Assembly: GCA_036502165.1 (NCBI GenBank)
Contig: DASXZC010000368.1
Location: 1-14,714 of the forward strand
DNA: 14,714 nt
Direction of reading: 5' to 3'
Origin: F-183 sp036502165
GTDB taxonomy: Bacteria; Acidobacteriota; Terriglobia; Bryobacterales; Bryobacteraceae
Made by a program: the position numbers and the translations under genes. Shown in pieces: positions 14,572 to 14,714 of the stretch (the stretch's first letter is position 1; the number at the start of each line of letters is the position of its first letter). The notes under the pieces were generated by a model, which was given only the letters and a program-made list of their open reading frames with translations, had not been told where the DNA came from and did not search any database.

Positions 14572-14714
14572 ATGAATTATAAGATCACGGTTCCGTGGAA
14601 TACGATCGGACGCTTGTTTCGCCCGGCGATTCTGCTGAGTGTGATTCCTCTCGGGCCGGTTCCAGCGGTGGCGCAAACTCCTCCTACTCCAACGCTCGAG
14701 CAGGAGCTCACACG
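14572..14714 (+). CDS. start of an exported protein, cut by the window end
   Basis: An open frame of 47 codons runs off the window, starting 7 bases after the oxidoreductase stop. It begins MNYKITVPWNTIGRLF, then a hydrophobic stretch (about 17-33) and a likely cleavage site VAQ (33-35), followed by a Pro/Thr-rich start of the mature protein (TPPTPTLEQEL). This is a plausible Sec signal peptide with a rather long N-region. The family cannot be told from so little. The short gap suggests co-transcription with the oxidoreductase. No good ribosome site is visible in the gap. Confidence 0.6.
   Translation, partial: MNYKITVPWNTIGRLFRPAILLSVIPLGPVPAVAQTPPTPTLEQELT

Noticed and set aside
1..14714. 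tRNA, rRNA, CRISPR, insertion sequence, prophage or defence genes
   Set aside because: No cloverleaf, spaced direct repeats, transposase or phage motifs were found. Coding density is close to complete and all genes have a metabolic or envelope character.

Overview
The window is a dense, GC-rich stretch of bacterial chromosome with ten complete protein genes and the start of an eleventh. No intergenic gap exceeds about 40 bases. I saw no RNA gene, CRISPR array, insertion sequence or phage gene. Strong G/C bias at third codon positions, several secreted peptidases of the large Acidobacteriota type and a fused indolepyruvate oxidoreductase suggest an acidobacterium, possibly near Solibacter/Bryobacterales. 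This placement is a judgement from protein style, not a phylogeny.

Left block (46-3322, minus strand, transcribed right to left): an ABC ATPase, a 545-residue multi-spanning permease overlapping it by 10 bases, and an alpha/beta hydrolase 11 bases further on. This looks like one operon for an ABC-2-type exporter plus a soluble hydrolase. It diverges from the right block across a 37-base gap that carries a short perfect palindrome.

Right block (3360-14714, plus strand): a secreted S9-like alpha/beta hydrolase, a secreted gamma-glutamyltransferase-family Ntn hydrolase (the stop codon abuts the next start), a DinB-fold protein, an M16 metallopeptidase pair, a Tat-exported protein of LolA-like architecture, a 1140-residue fused indolepyruvate:ferredoxin oxidoreductase, and the first 47 codons of another secreted protein. 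Most of these genes touch or overlap, so one or a few long transcripts are likely.

The most interesting part is 6678-11114. The first M16 protein has the zinc motif HxxEH but lacks the Tyr of the substrate-binding Arg/Tyr pair. The second has lost the zinc motif (DxxGS) but keeps Arg/Tyr, so the two look like obligate halves of one protease. The second also carries a C-terminal LolA-like domain, and the next gene is a stand-alone Tat-exported relative of that domain with a collinear C-terminal motif pattern. Together they look like a three-gene envelope module combining a split protease with lipid- or hydrophobe-binding domains.

A tentative theme for the plus-strand genes is peptide use. Exported hydrolases and peptidases would release amino acids or act on gamma-glutamyl compounds, and the oxidoreductase would oxidise aryl-2-oxoacids made from aromatic amino acids. 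This link rests on gene order only.
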